From Selaginella moellendorffii (taxonomy: Eukaryota > Streptophyta > Lycopodiopsida > Selaginellales > Selaginellaceae), in NCBI RefSeq assembly GCF_000143415.4, contig NW_003314288.1:1134239-1198238 (forward strand): a stretch of 64,000 nt of DNA. The letters run 5' to 3'. The notes below the pieces were generated by a model. The model saw only the letters and a list, made by a program, of their open reading frames with translations. It was not told where the DNA came from and did not search any database. The position numbers and the translations under genes were made by a program. How positions within the stretch are numbered: position 1 is the first letter of the stretch; the number at the start of each line of letters is the position of its first letter. This document shows, piece by piece, positions 22,682 through 32,879 of this stretch.

Positions 22682-25600
22682 TTGTGATGGCTGACTAAGC
22701 TGAACGCTAGAATCCTATTATCAATGGTGGTGCCAATGATAGTGTTAATAGAGGTGTAGAGGTTTGGACCATGGAAGATATTGTGCACAAGCTGCAAGCC
22801 CTTAATAAAAATCAGCAAGAGTTGCAAGACAAGATGCATGGCATGATGGGTACCTTGTGTGAGCATGTTGAGGCACTCAAAGCTAGTCGTAATGGCACTC
22901 TAAATAAGCCTTTCTTGGCAGATCGACTTAAGATTCCAACCTTTTTAGGTGATGGTGGTGTGTATGAGTGTCTAACTTGGCTAACCAATATGAAAAAGTT
23001 CTTGGCTGCTAAAGGAACTCCAAATGCAAAGGCTTTAATGGCTATTCTAATGGTTTTGCGTGATGCGGGTCTTTGATGGTGGAATTAGCTTGAGGAGTTT
23101 TGTGCTATGGATAAGAAACCACTAGTGTCTACGATGGATGAGTTTGAAGCTGCTTTCTGTTTACATTTTGCCCTTCACTATGATATGGAGAATGCTCACA
23201 CCAAATTTCAACATTTTCAGCAAAGAAAAATTAAGCTTGGGGACTATATTGAGAAGCTGACTCGCTTGATTAGCCGTGTTCCAACGAAGGATCCAGATCA
23301 AAACAAGTCCTACTTCATTGATGGCTTTCATAGTGAGAGCATATAGCAACACTTGCGTCATTTTTAGCCTACAAAGAGTTTAGAGGAGCTCTTTGATGCT
23401 GCTCGTTAACTTGACAATGACAAGTATAAGTCTCACAAGCATTCAAGGAGTCCTTCTGTTGAGAATCATCATGATGATCATTGTGGACACAAGGATGAAT
23501 AAATATCACAAGCTAAAGTCTATAGTGGCTACTTCGGGTACACAGGGGTCAAAGAAGTAGAAATTCTTTATGAAGAATTATAGATAAGGTTGTCATTATT
23601 GTGGCGAGGGATATTACAAGGCCGATTGTCCACAACTGAATAGCAAATAACATGGCAACAAGAATGGCCTTTCTACTGATGGTAAGTTAGATACTAAGAA
23701 GTTGCAAACTTTGCAGCACAAGGACGATGGGGATGACCATTCCGGTCGGAGGAAGAGGCTTTTGATTATTTCTCATCAAGTTAACTGTATGTGGAACAAG
23801 ATGGAGGTCGAGGACACTTGTGCATTAGCTTTAATGTTAGAGGGTGTGTTCCATGGCGGTCCAATGTGGATTTTACTAGACAGTGGGAGCAATGACAACT
23901 TTATTTCCACAAAGTTTGTTGAGGAGCATGGCCTAGTGACACGAGGAGTTCTTCCATATATGGTGAAAGGTGCAACTACCTCTACTTAGCATTTTGATAC
24001 TTGTGTAGAAGGGTTAGAAGTGTTGGTTGGCAAAACCACACTTATAGAAACTTTTTATCTCATAGATCTTCATTGTATGGATCTCATTTTTGGGATGCCA
24101 TGGTTGGTGAAGGTGGATTTAGAGATAAAGTGGAGTATTAAGTGTGTCTTGTTAGAGTATGGTGGCATTAAAGATATGTGGTTTGGAGAGGGAATTCAAC
24201 CCCCAATTATTATGCTTTCTGCTACATCTTTGAAGTGGGCTTGTCGTAATGGAAAAACATTTTCAAGTTACTTGTTGTTTGTTCATGACTTGGGGGACCA
24301 AGCCACGTATGGAGGAGAGCTTTGACACCATTTTGCGTGCAAGTGTTGGATACGGGGAGTTGGTGCTCATGGGATTGTACTGGACCCTTGTTTCATAGCA
24401 CAACGGGTTTAGAGTTCGGCTCCAAATTCAGGTGCGCTACATTTGGTATTAGAGGAATTGTTTCAGTGATTTCTATCCAACTTTTGTCGGATTTTCTAAT
24501 GCAGACTATACTCAAAGAGTTTTCTAATGTTTTTCCCTCTAAAATTCCTTATGGATTTCCTCCATTATGAGGTTTGGAGTATGAGATTATGTTGGAGCCA
24601 AGGAAACAGCCAATTTACCAACATCCATTTCAATTGAATTATGCTGAGGAGCAAGAAGTTTAATAACAAGTCAAGGACTTACTTGAGTTTGGATTTATTC
24701 AATCAAGTCTCCGTTTGGTGCTTTTGTTTTGCTTGTGAAGAAGAAGGATGGTTCAATGAAAATGTGTATTAATTACCATGCTTTGAACAAAAAGACCGTG
24801 AAGGACAAAATGCCGATGCCATATGTAGATGATATCTTAGACAAGCTTGGTGAAGCACGAATATTTGCTAAGATTAATTTGAGGAGTGGATATTATCGGA
24901 TTGCCATGGATGATGCATTTATTTCCAAAATGGCATTCAATATGAGTTTCGGGCATTTTGAGTTTATGGTTATGTTGTTTGGTTTGACGAATGCACCAAC
25001 CACATTTACTCGGTTGATGACTGAGGTCTTTGGGCATTATCTCTATGAGTTTATGGAGATTTTCTTGGATGATATTCTTGTTTTCAGCAACAATATGGAA
25101 GAGCATAAGGTGCATTTGCGCAAGGTTCTTTTGTTACTCTGTGACATCAAACTTTATGCAAAGAAGAGCAAATATGAGTTTGCAAAGTCGGAGGTGGAAT
25201 ATCTAAGCCATATTGTGACATCTAAGGGTGTCAAAATGGATCCAAGAAAGGTGGTTGTAATGGAAAATTGGCCCACACCAACTTCAGTAGCTGAGTTACA
25301 CAGTTTCCTTGGTATGGCTAATTATTATTGACATTTTCAGCATAAGTTTGCAGAGGTGGCTATTCCTTTGACACGATTGTTGCACAAGAATATGTCATTC
25401 GAGTGGAAGAAGCCACATGAGGATAGTTTTGTGGCATTGAAACAATTGTTGAGTGAGGCTCTAGTATTTCATATTGTTGATTCATCAGAACTTTATGAGG
25501 TGACATGTGATGCGAGTGGTTATGCACTGGGAGGAGTTTTCATGCAAGAGAGACAGCTTATTGCATATGAGAGTCAAACTTTGAATCCTATGAAGCAACA

Positions 25601-27192
25601 CTATTCCACATATGAGCAAAAGTTACTCTCTATTGTTCATGCTTTGCGGATGTGGTGGGACTATCTTTATGGTGTAGTGTTCACAGTGTTGATGGATCAT
25701 AAACCCCTTGTATATTTTTTCATATAGAAGGAATTGAACACTAGGCAAGCTCATTGGATGGTTAAACTTATGGAGTTTGGGGAGTTTCCTATTGAGCATC
25801 GTCCGGGAAAATCGAATGTGGTGGCAGATGCTTTATCTCGTGTTTGCCATATAATGGCATTACAAACACAGTTTTGTTATCATTTGAGTAAAGTGGTCAG
25901 CAAATTTGGGCAGTTGGTTGAGCGTGCTCAGGCTCAGAATGCTGAGGTGGTCTCATTGCAAACCCAGATGGAAGCACCTTTTTCATTGGTGGATGGGATT
26001 CTTTACTACATGGCCATGTGTATTTGCTATGGGTGGATGTGTTAATTACTCAAGTTTTATTCCACTATCATGATCGTCCAGAAGTCAGTCATTTTGGGGG
26101 TAAGAAGACATATGAGTTGATTAAGCACAATTTCTATTGGAGGAATATGAAGGCTGATATCCTCAAGTACTGTAAATCATATGAGCTCTGTCAACATGTA
26201 AAGGTGCCATGGGAGAAGTCGGGGGGACTTTTGCAACCTTTACCTATTCTTAGAGCCATTGGTGTAGTATTTCTATGGACTTCATCACTTGTTTGCCACG
26301 AACATAGAGGCAAAAGGAGCAAGTATGGATTATAGTGGATCGTTTGATGAAGTATGTGTGGTTGTTGGATCTTCGGAAAAGTGTCATTACCTTAGATTTG
26401 GCTATGGTCTACTTGGAGAAGGTTTTTCCTGATTTTGGTTTACTAGAGGACATCGTTAGCAATCGAGATTCAAAGTTCACTAGTGGATTTTGGAAGAGCT
26501 TTGCAAAAGCTATGCAAGTGACTCTAAAACTCTTGAGTGGAAATCATCCTCAGACAAATGGGTAAATCGAGCGTGTGAATTAGGTGGTAGAGGATATACT
26601 ATGCTGTAGCATTAGTCAAAGGCAGAGACAATGGGATTTATATCTTTCGTTGGTGCAATTTCCCTATAACAATAGCCAACAAAGTGGAACCAAGTTAAGT
26701 CTTTACTTTGCCATGTTTGAAAGGCATCCTTGAACAATAGTGGAGTTGGAATTGCATTTGAGTAAGGATGTTCAAGAAAAGCTTAATTTAGAAGCAACTG
26801 ATCTGGCCACAGAACTTGATGAGATTCTGGTGGTGTGCAAATGGAATTTGCAAGCAGTTCAGGATAGAGAGGAAAAGTTTGCTAATGAGCATTGCCAATT
26901 TTGAGAATATAAGTTGGGTGATCTCGTCTTTGTGCGATTGATCTTTCCGTTAAGTGAGCAGCGGAACACATTAATGCCTTTGTAGAATGGGAAAAGTGAT
27001 AAACTTCAATATACTAGTTTATATAAAGTGCTAGAGCGCATCGGTAAGGTGGCTTATCGGGTGTGGCTGCCAGCTAGGGTGAAAATTCATCCAATATTTT
27101 ATATTAGCCAGTTAAAAGTTGTACTATCTCGAAGTGATAGACCCAATGCTTCCTTAATGTATATAGCTGTGGAAAATGGATTAGGAGCTTGA
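22682..27192 (+). pseudogene. gag-pol of gypsy copy B, many stops
   Basis: Colinear with the copy A polyprotein from the gag start region (about 22690) through the CCHC knuckle (about 23585), protease (LLDSGSNDNF, about 23872), reverse transcriptase (FLDDILVF, about 25062), RNase H (about 25505), integrase (about 26040-26600) and the GPY module (about 27000-27190). Open pieces include 22771-23076, 23107-23346, 23702-23989, 24729-25331, 25356-25727, 25734-26045, 26018-26335 and 26335-26565. About 130 bp near 24326-24470 has no counterpart in copy A and looks inserted. Not functional. Confidence 0.8.
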
Positions 27193-27261
27193 GTAGAGTT
27201 CCCCAGAAAGGGTGATCACCAGTACAACTCATCCTTGGGACAAGGACTTTGTTGGAGGGAA

Positions 27262-27476
27262 GAGCCAATTTTGACCACGTGGTCAACATCAATCAAAGGG
27301 AGGCTCAAGCATTTATGAAGGCATGTTAGGGTAAAGAATTTAACCTACCTTAGAGCTCACCATGGAGTGGTGGTGCAAAGGAGCTTTTGAGGTAGTTCGG
27401 GGGTGGTTGGGCAGTGAGGAGCCTTAAGAGGAAGTGTAATCTAGTTTAAGAAGACTTTTCATGCTATGTCATAACA
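27262..27476 (+). repeat. 3' LTR of gypsy copy B
   Basis: About 215 bp sharing TTGACCACGTGGTCAACATC and GAGCTTTTGAGGTAGTTCGG with the other LTRs. It lies inside the left arm of the inverted duplication. Confidence 0.7.
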
Positions 27477-28051
27477 CAATTGTTGTTTATGATGTGAGGA
27501 ATGTCATGGATGGGGACATAAATGGATGGGGACATAACACTGGAACTTGTGCCAAATGTCAATAATATACTAAAAAATATTCTTATGCTCTTTTGACATT
27601 TATGGATAATAGGAGTTCTATTTCTTGTGCTTCTCTATCACCAACAAATAACAAAAGTCCTCCTATTCTCTCTCCTCTACTCTCTTTCATAACATGCAAT
27701 ATAGAATTAATGGAGGATGAGTAGTTTATGTTTGTTTTTGCTGGAGTTGTAAATAGTATAAATGTGATGATCTTGGTGGACTTTTGGCTTAGCAATTTCC
27801 TCTATTCAGTGTTTAATTGTTTGAAGTTTCATTATAACAAGTCTCTTGTACTTGACCTTTATGACTTCTGTTTACTAATCCAGTATAGATATTATGTAAG
27901 ATGGATTATCTTCTTCTTCTTAGCCGTGATCTCCAAGCTAGATTGGAATGTTCTTTCTCCGTCCAGGATTCTCAAGAGCTGTGGAGGTCGCGCCCGGATT
28001 CTTGCAAGGAATACCTCGAATCGCGAATGCGTGTGAGATCCAGCAAAGTTT
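27477..28051. other. Upstream region of left-arm PPR gene
   Basis: No gene seen. A 16-bp direct duplication (ATGGATGGGGACATAA twice, about 27507-27540) is present here and single in the right arm. The region carries the presumed PPR promoter. Confidence 0.4.
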
Positions 28052-29979
28052 ATGGCATTGCTCTTCCCCAATTTCGTGATTTCCACAGACACCTCAGAGG
28101 ATTGCTTGCTCTCCTGGGGAGCACTGCTCAAGAACTGCCGGGATCTGTCACAGGGGAGGCAAATCCACGCCCGCATTGCGCAGAGCGAGCACCGCCGCAA
28201 CAAATACCTCGCGAATCTGCTTGTCCAGATGTATGGCAAATGCGGCAGCGTCGATGACGCCGCGCAATCTTCGAATCCATAGAGAATCCTAAGCTCTTCT
28301 CCTCCAACATCATGATCCAGGCCTACGCACAGGCGAAAGATCTAGATCGAGCGCGCAGAACGTTCGATGGGATGCTCCGGCGAGATGCCTCGACGTGGAA
28401 CTCGATCGTCACGGCATATGCCGACAACGGGCATCTTGATAAAGCGCGAGAGATTTTCGAATTGGCTCCAGAGAAGAACGAGATCTCTTGGAATGTGATG
28501 ATCACGCTTTGCATTCGCAGTGGAAAGATAGCTTCTGCCAAGGATTTGTTTGATCGGATGCCCGTGAAGACGATCGTTGCGCAGACTGCCCTCGTCACAG
28601 CATTTGCCAGGAAAGGGCATGTGGAAGAAGCCGAGGCTTTGTTTGAGAACATAAAGGAGGAGCGCGATGTAGTGGCATGGACGGCCATGATCCAAGCTTA
28701 TGTCGCGAATGGGGATCTCGAGAAGGCCAAGGCTTTGTTTACGCGAATGCCCGAAAGGAATGTTGTGACGTGGTCGTCTATGATACAAGGCCATGTCCAA
28801 GAGGGGCAAATGGAGGAGGCCAGATACCTCTTCGAAAAGATGCCGCAGAGGACGGTGGTGTCTTGGACGACCATGGTGGGGGGATATTCACAAAGAGGTA
28901 ATATTCGTGAGGCCGAGAATCTCTTTGAAAAAATGCCCAACAAGGATGTCGTGGCCTGGAACTGTATGATCACTGCTTATGGCCAAAATAGCGATCCTGA
29001 CGCTGCTAGAAACGTGTTCGAGATGATGCCTCGGCCGAGAAACATCGTGTCTTATAACGCTTTGATCTCGGCTTACATCCAAAACAATTGCCTCGAGGAA
29101 GCGAGAGCACTGTTTGAAGGGATGGAAGAGCGAGACGTTGTGTCTTGGAATCTCCTCTTGAATGGGTATGCCCAGAGAGGATATGTTGAGGAATCCAAGA
29201 GCATCTTCGATCGGATGAGTGAGAGGGATAGAGATGTAGCGACATACAACTGTATGATTGACGCATATGCCCAACAAGGGTATCTTGTGAATGCCAAGGA
29301 GTTGTTTGATACCGTGCCAGGGCGAGACTTGATATCCTGGAACACGATCGAGAAGGCCTTTGCTAGCAACGGACATGTATACGAAGCCAAGTTGATACTC
29401 TATGGGATGCCCAAGCAGGACATAGTTTCATGGACGTCCATGGTGGCGGCATATGCCCAGCGAGGCCATATGGTTGAAGCGCGGAAGTTCTTCAGCACAA
29501 TGCCCCAAAGGGACTTGGTATCGTGCAATGCGATTGTTGCAGCGCATGCCCAGTGCGGACACAGCGCTAGGGCCATGGAGCTTTTCAAATGCATGGCCGT
29601 GGAGGGGATCAGCTCCAACGACATTGCGTTCATGAGCATTCTCGCTGCTTGCAGCCACGTTGGGAAGCTGGAGCAAGGCTGGAGCCTGTTCGTGTCGATG
29701 CAAAACGACTTTGGATTGAACCCATCACGGGTTCACTACTCGTGCATGGTAGACATCCTCGCGCGCTCCGGGAAGCTGGAAGCTGCCGAGGAGCTCATCG
29801 CCACCATGCCGTTTGTGCCGGATCTCGTGGCCTGGGACACGCTTCTCGCTGCTTGCAAAGTCCAGAGGGATGCCCGAGGAGCGGCCCAGGCAGCCGAGGT
29901 TTCCACGGACTTGTCCGAGGAGAGCTCGGCTCCATACGTGCTCATCTCTGATATCCAACGAAACACTTCGCTACATTAG
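28052..29979 (+). pseudogene. PPR protein, left-arm copy, one-base frameshift
   Basis: Pentatricopeptide repeat protein: strings of 31-35-residue helical repeats (for example W-x-S-M-I-x-x-x-V-x-x-G-x-x-x-x-A) that bind single-stranded organellar RNA. The start MALLFPNF at 28052 matches the intact right-arm copy (642 residues). After CGSVDDA the frame breaks because GACGCCGCGC here has one C fewer than GACGCCCGCGC in the right arm (about 28260). From 28312 the frame is open to 29979, 555 codons. About eleven amino-acid differences separate the copies, including a repeat-core Trp changed to Cys (LVSCNAIV). It ends in a partial E-type tail with no DYW domain. Its stop lies 53 bp from that of the converging germin gene. 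Pseudogene or single-base assembly error. Confidence 0.8.
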
Positions 29980-30032
29980 CGGTTCCAAAAGGAGCAAGGA
30001 ACTTGCAAGGAAACTAAGATCTGGAGCTACTT

Positions 30033-30713
30033 CTAGTTCCCTTTCACGACTTGAGCTATGGGCATGAAGAACTTGACGAGCCTGTCCACGGTCTCGGCCT
30101 CCAACCGGAACGTCTTCTCAAGAACTTCATCCGCGATGCCACTCCCAAACATGGACAAGGATATGATCTGAAATCCCGGCTTCTCGCTGTTGAGCACCGC
30201 CAGCGCCGACGCTCTCCCGCGTCCAACGTTGAGCTGCCAGTGGATGAGACCCCTCGGGAAGATCATCACCTCCCCCGCGTGGTACACTCGCGCGAATACC
30301 CGGTTACCCGCGTCCACAAACCCCGCATACAAGTCCCCGTGGAGGATATACACGAACTCGGAGGCCCGAGGATGTGTGTGAGGGGAGATGAGCCCGCGCT
30401 CCACAAAGTCGAGCTGGGCGAAGGAGAAACCTTGCGTGTGGAGTCCCGGGAACGTGTTCACGTCGCCTGGAGTGGCGATTGCTCCGGACGTGCTCTGGCT
30501 GGGATCCAGAGGAGTGAGCAACCCGCTGAAGACGAAGTCGTCGATCGTCACGTTGGGGTATGGCTTGCACGAGTAGTCGTTGTTGTTGAGCAGCGGGCAA
30601 TGCAGGTCCGCGACGCAGAAGTCATGGAGTGGATCACGATCCGAGCATGAAACTTGCAGTGGCGAGAGGGAGGTCATCAAGAACAAGGCTGCGAAGCAAA
30701 ACAACGCTGCCAT
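30033..30713 (-). CDS. Germin-like protein (left arm)
   Basis: 226 residues, single exon. Secreted apoplastic cupin; germin-like proteins bind manganese and some have oxalate oxidase or superoxide dismutase activity. A hydrophobic signal peptide covers about residues 1-23. The conserved N-terminal disulphide pair is probably Cys33 and Cys49. An N-glycosylation site NVT is at 54. Cupin motif 1 (ISPHTHPRASEFVYIL) supplies His112, His114 and Glu119; motif 2 (GEVMIFPRGLIHWQLN) supplies His158, so all four metal ligands are present. Length matches the family. It differs from the right-arm copy at about four residues. Activity cannot be told from sequence. Confidence 0.93.
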   Translation of the reverse strand: MAALFCFAALFLMTSLSPLQVSCSDRDPLHDFCVADLHCPLLNNNDYSCKPYPNVTIDDFVFSGLLTPLDPSQSTSGAIATPGDVNTFPGLHTQGFSFAQLDFVERGLISPHTHPRASEFVYILHGDLYAGFVDAGNRVFARVYHAGEVMIFPRGLIHWQLNVGRGRASALAVLNSEKPGFQIISLSMFGSGIADEVLEKTFRLEAETVDRLVKFFMPIAQVVKGN

Positions 30714-30742
30714 TTTGTTGCCGTCACCAAATCTACGTCCGG

Positions 30743-30748
30743 TTTATA
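30743..30748 (-). promoter_or_regulatory. TATA box of left germin gene
   Basis: CTGTATAAACC on the minus strand, about 30 bp before the ATG. The same motif stands at the same distance in the right-arm copy and near the truncated germin at 48923. Confidence 0.5.
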
Positions 30749-30879
30749 CAGAACTTGCCGCCATTCACTGCGAGTTAACAAGTAGATCGAAAGATCGCCT
30801 CCATGCAAATCGAAAGTTTTCCTAAGATGAAAGTGGTCGATGGATGTATTATTCTGTTATTGTTCTACAATAAATTTAA

Positions 30880-31290
30880 TCACGACCTTACTGTGCCTCG
30901 GATGAATTCAGCGATGGGAACAAACTCTTCGACAAGCCTGTGTACAGTCCGAGCGTCCAGCCGAAATGCCTTTTGGAGAACTTCTTCCACGACACCACTC
31001 CCGAACATGGGCGGAGCTATGGTCTGAAACCCGGGCTTCTCGCTGTTTAGCACGGCAAAACCCGATGCTGGACACATTGAGCTGCCAGTGGATGAGACCC
31101 CTTGGGAAGATCATCACCTCGCCTTTGGAGTAAACTCTCGCAAACGCCCTGTTGGCTGTGTCGATGAATCCAGCGTACAAGCGACCCCAGGTGATGTAGA
31201 CGAACGCGGATGAGGCCACCCTCCACAAAGTCGAGCCGAGCAAACAATGGAGTCCTGGAAAAGTCTTGACGAAGGCTTCTTGGATTATGT
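30880..31290 (-). pseudogene. Germin-like pseudogene, 3' part (left arm)
   Basis: Frames in the minus strand give RGLIHWQLNV, a GRLYAGFID segment and a C-terminus FRLDARTVHRLVEEFVPIAEFIRGTVRS, clearly germin. The frame shifts at about 31075 (the codons after QLNV are damaged), the first cupin motif with its HxH is deleted, and the 5' half is cut off at the inner breakpoint of the inverted duplication (about 31277). Confidence 0.8.
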
Positions 31291-31359
31291 GACATTGATG
31301 ATTCTGCTCGCCTATGACTCCATCCACTTTCTTGGTGATTGTCTTAAGGTAGCTTAAGA

Positions 31360-32860
31360 CTTACACGTGGTACTTCGTAGTTTCCTCGTCTTCTACCAAC
31401 TACATTGGCTCGTCAATTGGCTACTTGCCTCCCTTGATGTGTTGAGCAAGCTCCTTCATAAAGCTTTGGACTACTGGCTCACTAGGCTGACTTACAGGCT
31501 TGTGCGTGAAGGCATGGCTAGCCTTGACCTTATAGTGCTGCGTCTGCTGCTGCTGTGGCTGCCTCATCTCACTAGACTTGTCAGCCGAGGGAGTGTCGTT
31601 GTTGGATGTATAGGTGGACTAGAGAAAATTTAACCCATACTTCTTTAGTTCACCTAGACTCTCTTTTGTAGATTAGTCCTCTTTGTCCCATTGAGTTTCT
31701 TGGCCATGATCTTCTTGGCCTAAACTCACCTCATTAGTTGTATCTACATTGCAACATCTGTAGGTGCATTGTATGTTGGACTTTGTAGCCTAAGTTCTGG
31801 AATTTCTTCCAAAATTTCAGCATCTATCGTTCATCTAGTGTTGTCCATTTGTGTACTCGTCACTTCTTTGATGTTTGGAGAGATTTGTATAGGCATTGGA
31901 GTTGTCTTTGTAGACGTAGATGAGTCATGACTCTATTCCCGATCTAGGTATGGTGTTTTATCACCATACTTGCGTCCAGCTTTTCCGCGGCATACTCGAC
32001 CACTAAATTTCTGCAGAACCAACCCTAGAGGTCTCACAGCTTGGATTTTTGGATCTAAGCAGAATTTCTTTTTGAAAGGAGAATCTTCTTTGCTTGAATC
32101 TGTATCGTTGAAATTTTCCTTCATTTCCACATCCCTTGCTATCTTCCTCAGAGGAGATACTAGAGGTGATGGCTCAATGGCAAGGTGAGGCACAGTATCC
32201 ACCTGAGTGGTGTAATATTCATAAATATGCCGCAAAAAGATGAAAACTCTCATCTTTACTTGCCTTCTCTTGCTTACTTATAAGGCAACATTTTTCATTT
32301 CAGCCACAAATCCATTCTAGGTGAAATGAGCTATGTTTATTTGATGTCCAGTCTCGATAGCTTCCAATAGGCAGGCTATCTTGATGCTAGCATTTTGCGC
32401 AGTCATCCTCCCATCGATGATGGCACACAACACCTTAAGCTTGGCATGATAATTTGGCTTTAAGTAAGTGAAGTTGCCTCCTCATTCAGATATGTAGTTT
32501 GGAAGGATATATTGTTCGAGCATGTGATCCTTTTTGTTCATTGTGATTATTTTACCTTTGTTGTCTAGGTGAAAAATCTGAGTAAACTGGGTGAGTCTAA
32601 AAGGATGGACTCGCCCGTAGAAAAGATAAACATGCTCCTTTGGGTACCACTTTTGCATAAGCTCGATCCCCTGCTCGACCACTATTTCTCCTTTGAGCAG
32701 CTCCACATAAGCGAGTAACCCAAAAGCATTAAGTCAAAACTTGTCATAGGGAGAAAGCACAAGCTCCTTAGACAGATTTACTTAGTGATAATCTAGCTCC
32801 TTGTTGCCAGATGAAATTTCCTCTACATACTCTTCTTGCCTAGGCATTTTTGCCATCTGT
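31360..32860 (-). pseudogene. Decayed long ORF of unknown family
   Basis: Reading the minus strand in one frame from about 32860 gives a continuous protein-like sequence broken by single stops: MPRQEEYVEEISSGNKEL, then VELLKGEIVVEQGIELMQKWYPKEHVYLFYG (32706-32482), YLKPNYHAKLKVLCAIIDGRMTAQNAS, then MRVFIFLRHIYEYYTTQ (32253-31933), followed by a Ser/Thr/Pro-rich stretch. I recognise no domain. The density of sense codons between stops suggests a former protein of more than 300 residues, perhaps transposon-encoded. Function unknown. Confidence 0.45.
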
Positions 32861-32879
32861 AGAGATTTGTAGGCGAAAC

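Larger units (their letters stand above)
22458..27476 (+). mobile_element. Ty3/gypsy retrotransposon, copy B
   Basis: Same family as copy A, forward orientation. The 5' LTR is about 22458-22662 (ends GGGTCATAACA), followed by TTGGTATAAGAG as primer-binding site. The 3' LTR is about 27262-27476 (ends GTCATAACA), preceded by the polypurine stretch GTTGGAGGGAAGAG. It is heavily decayed by C-to-T and G-to-A changes. Confidence 0.85.
26127..31277 (+). repeat. Left arm of inverted duplication
   Basis: Reverse-complementary to 53752-58888; paired coordinates sum to about 85028 throughout (PPR start 28052 with 56976, germin start 30713 with 54314). The arm contains the integrase end and 3' LTR of gypsy copy B, a PPR gene, a germin gene and a broken germin. 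The inner edge lies inside the broken germin. Confidence 0.88.

Noticed and set aside
28323-29958. Many long frames antisense to the PPR gene (also at 55061-56704 and 38938-41844)
   Set aside because: They mirror the codon bias of the PPR genes and contain no domains; the PPR repeats explain the open reading.
31367-31633. 88-codon Leu-rich plus-strand frame
   Set aside because: Antisense to the Ser/Thr/Pro-rich part of the decayed minus-strand ORF; hydrophobic by complementarity.
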